The translations under genes were made by a program, and so were the position numbers. Positions 22,262 through 25,218 of a DNA stretch of 25,218 nt are shown here, in pieces. The notes under the pieces are model-generated. The model was not told the origin of the DNA, did not search any database, and was given only the letters and a program-made list of their open reading frames with translations. Source of the DNA: a virus. The stretch covers positions 1 to 25,218 of the IMG/VR virus record IMGVR_UViG_3300025892_000138. One strand, written 5' to 3'. How positions within the stretch are numbered: position 1 is the stretch's first letter; each line of letters starts with the position of its first letter.

Positions 22262-22832
22262 ACATCAAATCTTCTGCGCGGGTACGGTAATATTCCTTCC
22301 CGTCGATTTTGATTCTGTAGTCTCGGTTTTCCTTGAAGCCAACCACGTCTCCTGGCTTTACACCAAGTTCTTCAAGCCAAGCCGCTTTAAAAGAGACCAC
22401 CCCTTTCGTGACAGGCTTCTCCTTAAGTCTAATAACGTCGAGAACACCAGACTCTTCCTCTTGTTTTTCTTCCACTCGTTCGAGAAGTGACCAGCCCGCC
22501 AGAGGATGTAACCTCCCAGTCTTTGCAGACTTGTAAGCAATAGCCTGGTTATTAATGGTATGATTAGGATCGTACCGTACAACATAGTGATCATCCTCAC
22601 CAGTAAGAGGCTGGCCATCGTTAACAACAACAAGATGATGGAAGTAAAGAGTGTCACCCACCTCGACTCCATGATCGTATTTAAACGGGACCGCAACAAC
22701 TGGGCCTTCCGTGGTTCTGTTTTCAAACTCATTAAATCTAGTATCTATATAAAGCTCTAATCCACTCTCCGTGGTTATGCTGTCGTTTAGCTTTTTCTCT
22801 AGCTTAACAACAAACAAATCAAAGGTTTTCAT
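22248..22832 (-). CDS. Double-domain GroES-like co-chaperonin
   Basis: A 194-residue protein, twice the length of a single GroES. The C-terminal half (about residues 112-194) reads GWSLLERVEEKQEEESGVLD ... KGVVSFKAAWLEELGVKPGD, then VVGFKEN...YRIKIDGKEYYRTRAEDLMYV, with the order of strands, the 'VKPGDVVGF' and the final 'E-D-L-M-Y-V' of the GroES fold. The N-terminal half has the same 'G-x-V-V-A-V-P...GVEVGDTLYF' core (residues 43-64), so two GroES-like domains seem fused. A phage co-chaperonin of this kind would cap the host GroEL ring to help fold the capsid protein, as T4 gp31 does. No mobile-loop sequence can be assigned with confidence. It is in the early part of the operon, before the packaging genes. 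Confidence 0.75.
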   Translation of the reverse strand: MKTFDLFVVKLEKKLNDSITTESGLELYIDTRFNEFENRTTEGPVVAVPFKYDHGVEVGDTLYFHHLVVVNDGQPLTGEDDHYVVRYDPNHTINNQAIAYKSAKTGRLHPLAGWSLLERVEEKQEEESGVLDVIRLKEKPVTKGVVSFKAAWLEELGVKPGDVVGFKENRDYRIKIDGKEYYRTRAEDLMYVER

Positions 22833-22835
22833 TAA

Positions 22836-23072
22836 TTAAAAATTTAAGTCAAATTCAAGGACGCAAGGCATTTCATCGATGGCTTTCCAGAGCGCGGTTC
22901 CTTCGTTGTTCTCTATATAGACAAGATACCTTTGTTTTGCAAATCTATGAAGATATTTACCATCTTCAACAATAGCCGTGACTTGTCCTGCACCAGCCTT
23001 CATGCCCACATAATAGGCCATGCCGTTTTTAGGGTCTGTGCCGACCACAATCTTTCTAATAAGTCCCTCCAT
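22836..23072 (-). CDS. Small unknown protein (78 aa)
   Basis: A 78-residue protein, MEGLIRKIVVGTDPKNGMAY, mostly alternating hydrophobic strands: YYVGMKAGAGQVTAIVEDGK, then a helix-like YLHRFAKQRYLVYIENNEG, and a final strand CVLEFDLNF. I do not recognise a family. It lies three bases before the co-chaperonin gene and overlaps the upstream stop as TAATG, so it is translated in the same unit. It may be a small regulatory or accessory protein; nothing visible says which. Confidence 0.6.
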   Translation of the reverse strand: MEGLIRKIVVGTDPKNGMAYYVGMKAGAGQVTAIVEDGKYLHRFAKQRYLVYIENNEGTALWKAIDEMPCVLEFDLNF

Positions 23073-23371
23073 TAATTCAAGGATATGCCCAGCTCGCCCA
23101 AGAGGTCATTAAGATCGGTGTTTTCTTCTTGATATGCATTATCCATAACCTCTTTTACTGTTTCTAGTTCTGAGCGGTCCTGGAGGTTGAAGCTATACAT
23201 AGCTTTCATCTCGGCCTCTTCATCTCCAAATTCTACTGCATTCAAGTCGATTACTCCCACAACAATTGACGCAAGAACTCTTTCTTTCATTTCGAACTCG
23301 TCAATGGTCTCCTCCATTTTTTTAACGAGAGAATACATTTCAGCAAAGAAAAGGGTATCTTTTGGGTTCAT
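23072..23371 (-). CDS. Small acidic unknown protein (99 aa)
   Basis: A 99-residue, strongly acidic protein. The first 35 residues form a likely amphipathic helix (FAEMYSLVKKMEETIDEFEM), followed by a strand-like VLASIVVGVIDLNAV and a second acidic helical half ending DLNDLLGELGISLN. No Cys and no known motif. It is the first gene of this minus-strand transcript: a TATATTTG element lies 19 bases upstream, with a leader AGTTAAACAAATTTACACC. The next gene is coupled by TAATG. An unknown accessory or early protein is the safest call. Confidence 0.6.
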   Translation of the reverse strand: MNPKDTLFFAEMYSLVKKMEETIDEFEMKERVLASIVVGVIDLNAVEFGDEEAEMKAMYSFNLQDRSELETVKEVMDNAYQEENTDLNDLLGELGISLN

Positions 23372-23375
23372 GGTG

Positions 23376-23383
23376 TAAATTTG
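23376..23383 (+). promoter_or_regulatory. Candidate -7 element TAAATTTG for the plus-strand regulator
   Basis: TAAATTTG on the plus strand matches TAnnTTTG and lies 28 bases before the ATG at 23412. It overlaps the leader of the opposite gene, so transcription from the two strands would collide in this gap. No matching -33 element is evident. Confidence 0.4.
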
Positions 23384-23390
23384 TTTAACT

Positions 23391-23398
23391 CAAATATA
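23391..23398 (-). promoter_or_regulatory. Bacteroidota -7 promoter element TATATTTG (small-protein/co-chaperonin operon)
   Basis: TATATTTG on the minus strand lies 19 bases before the ATG at 23371. A TTG at 23424-23422 is a possible -33 element with 23-base spacing. It would drive the operon with the two small proteins, the co-chaperonin and the coiled-coil protein. Confidence 0.65.
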
Positions 23399-23411
23399 CG
23401 AAACAATTAAG

Positions 23412-23831
23412 ATGCCTAGGTCAACAGTTAAAAAAACAAAGCTATTTAGAGAGGTGTCAAAACTTCCAACTAAATATGTAAAGAGCAATTACTTAAAAAA
23501 CCTACGCAGTGCAACGGACAGCTTCCTGGATAGCAATCCAGACCTCACCAGGTCGTATCTTAACTTAATGCTTTTCTTATATGATCTAGAATTTTTTACT
23601 ATATCGTGGGTAGCAGAGAATTACGGTATGTACAAAAAGAACCTAGCCGACAGAATGATATACCCACTGGTTGCTTCTGGTTACCTATACAAACACTTTG
23701 ATAAGCTTACGCCTTCTCAAACGAGAGAAGATCATTTATTTCGTGACGAGACAAAATTTAACTACAGGGTGCGATATGCGTTATCTCAGAAGGGTAGGTT
23801 GGCCGTACAAAGATTTTATAACTCACTTTAA
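23412..23831 (+). CDS. Probable winged-helix DNA-binding regulator
   Basis: A 139-residue, basic protein (N terminus SKLPTKYVKSNYLKNLR) on the plus strand. Residues about 45-135 have helix-helix-helix-wing order: SYLNLMLFLYDLEFFTISWV, AENYGMYKKNLADRMIYPLV ASGY, then a hairpin HFDKLTP...DETKFNYRVRYAL and a final helix SQKGRLAVQRFYNSL. This is the layout of MarR/PadR-type winged-helix proteins, where 'YPLVASGYLYK' would be the recognition helix to wing and 'YALSQKGR' the closing strand. No ligand residues can be named. It is divergent from the operon at 23371 and faces overlapping promoters, so autoregulation or control of the late operon is plausible. It shares its last bases with a convergent gene. 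Confidence 0.6.
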   Translation: MPRSTVKKTKLFREVSKLPTKYVKSNYLKNLRSATDSFLDSNPDLTRSYLNLMLFLYDLEFFTISWVAENYGMYKKNLADRMIYPLVASGYLYKHFDKLTPSQTREDHLFRDETKFNYRVRYALSQKGRLAVQRFYNSL

Positions 23832-24355
23832 ACGAGAGGGTCAAGGGAAACATCAAACCTGTCTATGTACACAACATCTCCAGTCCCTTCTACATCGGTA
23901 GTTTCAAAAAAAACTATTATAGTGTCTACGTTGAATGTGTTCGTGTTCGTTGTCCAGGTCCATGTAAGCCATTGATCTGTGCCAGACACGGAACCGTTAG
24001 AAACGTAACTTCCAGCGAAACCACCTTTTTGTATACCTACTATACCGCTGTTTGAAGATGGAACATAAAATCTAATTCTAGCATAAACTGGAGTGGAGGT
24101 GGGGCTAGTCCATGATGAACTTGTTACTGAGTTTGTAGATAAATTAGCTCCAATCAGGAATGCATTTCCTACGGCGCTATTGTCTGTACACCTTAAAACA
24201 GCATTAGAGTCAAAATCGGTTTGATCTAAAGTTAATTGAGAGTTACCTATAGAAAGAAAACCTTCTGTGCTAGAATCGAAATTAAAAGTAGCGCTAAAAG
24301 CAGGATCCCCTAAGGGGGTTCCTACTCTTGATAAGCTTTGTCCTAATCCTAACAT
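23828..24355 (-). CDS. Beta-rich probable virion surface protein
   Basis: A 175-residue protein starting MLGLGQSLSRVGTPLG, an opening I remember from other small Bacteroidota phage structural proteins. The rest is Ser/Thr-rich with strands (FSATFNFDSSTEGFLSIGNS; YARIRFYVPSSNSGIVGI; WLTWTWTTNTNTFNVDTIIV) and ends VVYIDRFDVSLDPLV. The overall layout resembles carbohydrate-binding-module beta-sandwiches. An upstream frame extension to 24487 is rejected: it would overlap another gene, and a TATCTTTG element lies exactly four bases before the chosen ATG. Its stop and the stop of the convergent regulator share the TTAA at 23828-23831. A fibre or decoration role is inferred. Confidence 0.6.
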   Translation of the reverse strand: MLGLGQSLSRVGTPLGDPAFSATFNFDSSTEGFLSIGNSQLTLDQTDFDSNAVLRCTDNSAVGNAFLIGANLSTNSVTSSSWTSPTSTPVYARIRFYVPSSNSGIVGIQKGGFAGSYVSNGSVSGTDQWLTWTWTTNTNTFNVDTIIVFFETTDVEGTGDVVYIDRFDVSLDPLV

Positions 24356-24359
24356 ACCC

Positions 24360-24367
24360 CAAAGATA
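24360..24367 (-). promoter_or_regulatory. Bacteroidota -7 promoter element TATCTTTG
   Basis: TATCTTTG on the minus strand is followed by GGGT and the ATG at 24355, the same four-base spacing as at three other genes. It begins seven bases after the stop of the 24375-24509 gene. Confidence 0.6.
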
Positions 24368-24374
24368 GTAAATT

Positions 24375-24509
24375 TTATCTGCCCTGTCCTTTATAGGCTT
24401 TCTTGTAGTTTTTACTACGCTTATTTCTTGACGTCTTTGTTTTAGCGTGCACTCCTGGTCGAGAAACTTTGTTTTTCTCAGGTGCAAAATTGTGTAATTG
24501 CTTTGCCAT
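24375..24509 (-). CDS. Very small basic protein (44 aa), conserved-looking
   Basis: A 44-residue frame from ATG at 24509 to TAA at 24375, MAKQLHNFAPEKNKVSRPGV then HAKTKTSRNKRSKNYKKAYKGQGR. It is very basic and has no hydrophobic core, so it may be disordered or RNA-binding. The start overlaps the peptidase stop as TAATG. A 'RPGVHAKTKTSxxKxSKNYKKxYKGQGR' ending is a pattern I recall from short proteins in marine Bacteroidota phages, with no known function. The gap between peptidase and the next promoter is filled almost exactly by this gene, which supports it. Confidence 0.7.
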   Translation of the reverse strand: MAKQLHNFAPEKNKVSRPGVHAKTKTSRNKRSKNYKKAYKGQGR

Positions 24510-24970
24510 TACATATTCTTATAATAGACTCCTTTTTCGTCTCGGTGAGCGCTTCTAAGCTGTTTTCTATTCTTGCCTGCTTCTTTGTAAGAGATATGGA
24601 TCCAGTCTGGCTCTTCTTCGTCTCCGAACTCCCAGATCATTTGGTCCCAATCAAGGTTGTCTTTGATGTAATTAAAGAGCTCTTTGTTTGTAACCCCACC
24701 ACACATATGCGCGTCTATATCGAGCGCCTCCCCAATCATATGCTGAGAGTATTTACTTCCCCCGATGGCTGTATTTAATGCTTTACATCTATAGCCAGAG
24801 GTTACCCCGATAGGTATGCCGAAGTGATCTCTCATAGGTTGAAACACGTTCTGAGCAATAGCTATCAGGTTGTTTATCTCCCACTGATCAGGCTCGTTTT
24901 TTATTCCAAGGCGGGTCGCTGTGTCTGACTTCACAGCCTCCCTTAGGGTTAGGTTTTCGCTTAGCTTCAT
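24509..24970 (-). CDS. Peptidase M15-type cell-wall hydrolase (endolysin or virion lysin candidate)
   Basis: A 153-residue protein starting MKLSENLTLREAVKS, the usual opening of this phage family; an ATG at 24997 would add nine unrelated residues. The zinc-binding pattern is visible: His77 and Asp84 in SQHMIGEALDID, and His125 in EPDWIHISY. SGYRCKALNTAIGG (residues 58-71) is the matching substrate-side segment. This fits M15A-type D-Ala-D-Ala carboxypeptidases and L-Ala-D-Glu-type endolysins, which cut peptidoglycan cross-links. There is no signal peptide, so release would need a holin or the enzyme acts from the virion. No holin is visible in the window. Its stop overlaps the next start as TAATG. 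Confidence 0.85.
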   Translation of the reverse strand: MKLSENLTLREAVKSDTATRLGIKNEPDQWEINNLIAIAQNVFQPMRDHFGIPIGVTSGYRCKALNTAIGGSKYSQHMIGEALDIDAHMCGGVTNKELFNYIKDNLDWDQMIWEFGDEEEPDWIHISYKEAGKNRKQLRSAHRDEKGVYYKNM

Positions 24971-25029
24971 TTCGATTTGCAACCCATGACGGGTCAATTC
25001 TTTTGATTCGAGGGTTGTGGTAATATTTC

Positions 25030-25046
25030 TTCAATCGTAGATTGAA
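25030..25046. repeat. Inverted repeat TTCAATC-GTA-GATTGAA in the divergent intergenic region
   Basis: A perfect 7-base inverted repeat with a 3-base spacer sits in the 175-base gene-free stretch between the minus-strand peptidase and the plus-strand gene at 25146. It could be an operator or a small RNA hairpin. Otherwise this stretch holds only A/T-rich sequence with a run of nine A (from 25060); I see no gene in it. Confidence 0.7.
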
Positions 25047-25145
25047 TGCAGTAAAATTAAAAAAAAATTTGCGAAATCGAAAAGTTTATCTTACCTTGAG
25101 ATCAGCAAACCGAATTTACGAAACAATTTAAAACAGTTATTTGCT

Positions 25146-25218
25146 ATGAAAAATTCAATCTTAATCCTTTGCCTGTTGTTTACAGGCGTAACATTTAGCC
25201 AGGGTCTTCCTAGAACTC
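25146..25218 (+). CDS. Secreted protein, N terminus only (cut by window edge)
   Basis: The plus-strand frame starts MKNSILILCLLFTGVTFSQG and continues to the window edge. A short basic start, a hydrophobic core and a TFSQ end form a typical Bacteroidota signal peptide, with cleavage expected after Ser18 or Gln19. A Cys at residue 9 is not in a lipobox position. Only 24 codons are visible, so no function can be named. It is divergent from the peptidase block and begins another transcription unit. Confidence 0.7.
   Translation, partial: MKNSILILCLLFTGVTFSQGLPRT

Noticed and set aside
24305-24320. CCCC-TTA-GGGG hairpin near 24310
   Set aside because: It lies inside the coding region for the GTPLGDP segment and has a short stem with no U-tract; probably codon-driven.
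3087-24997. Longer starts for several genes (ATG at 3104, 5084, 9225, 9708, 24487 and 24997; TTG at 11648)
   Set aside because: Each either lies inside a promoter element, overlaps a neighbour strongly or adds residues unlike the rest of the family. The internal ATG fits the leader or coupling pattern better.
1-25218. CRISPR array, insertion sequence or toxin-antitoxin pair
   Set aside because: No regularly spaced repeats, no transposase-like frame and no recognisable toxin-antitoxin gene pair were seen.

Overview
The window is part of the genome of a tailed double-stranded DNA phage (Caudoviricetes), almost certainly infecting a member of the Bacteroidota. The phage assignment rests on a full packaging and virion module: large terminase, portal, scaffold-like protein, major capsid protein, connector-like proteins and tail fibres. 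The host assignment rests on repeated TAnnTTTG promoter elements (mostly TATATTTG or TATCTTTG) just upstream of genes, A/T-rich leaders without Shine-Dalgarno sequences, and a right-edge gene with a typical Bacteroidota signal peptide ending TFSQ. Paired connector-like proteins and a long portal with a coiled-coil tail recall crAss-like and other Bacteroidota podovirus-type phages. That resemblance is from memory of the families, not from a search. No integrase, recombinase or replication gene is in view.

Layout, read in the direction of transcription (minus strand, right to left). (1) 24970-23828: M15-type peptidase, a 44-residue basic protein, and a beta-rich probable surface protein. (2) 23831-23372: the one internal plus-strand gene, a probable winged-helix regulator, divergent from the early part of the packaging operon through overlapping promoters. 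(3) 23371-21968: two small unknown proteins, a double GroES-like co-chaperonin and a short coiled-coil protein. (4) tRNA-Arg(TCT), zinc-ribbon protein, large terminase and portal, 21887-16983. (5) 16981-9913: tail fibre and adhesin genes (collagen-like, propeller-like, AbfB-like and discoidin-like parts) with two small paralogous proteins between two fibres. (6) 9916-8781: a run of small proteins, four of them very basic and overlapping. (7) 8748-4053: decoration-like beta proteins, scaffold, major capsid protein and two small capsid-adjacent proteins. (8) 3967-1: an AT-hook-like protein, a LamG-like protein, two connector-like proteins and the first 39 codons of a further structural gene leaving the window.

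Genes are tightly packed. Many junctions are TAATG, TGATG or ATGA overlaps, which suggests translational coupling. Four genes have their -7 promoter element exactly four bases before the start codon, which predicts leaderless messages. Three strong tetraloop hairpins (UUCG, UACG and GAAA) punctuate the region downstream of the major capsid gene. Two small genes (11297-11473 and 24375-24509) are easily missed because of their size.

The right edge (24971-25145) is a gene-free stretch with an inverted repeat and then a plus-strand gene for a secreted protein, so transcription diverges here. I see no CRISPR array, transposon or retroelement.
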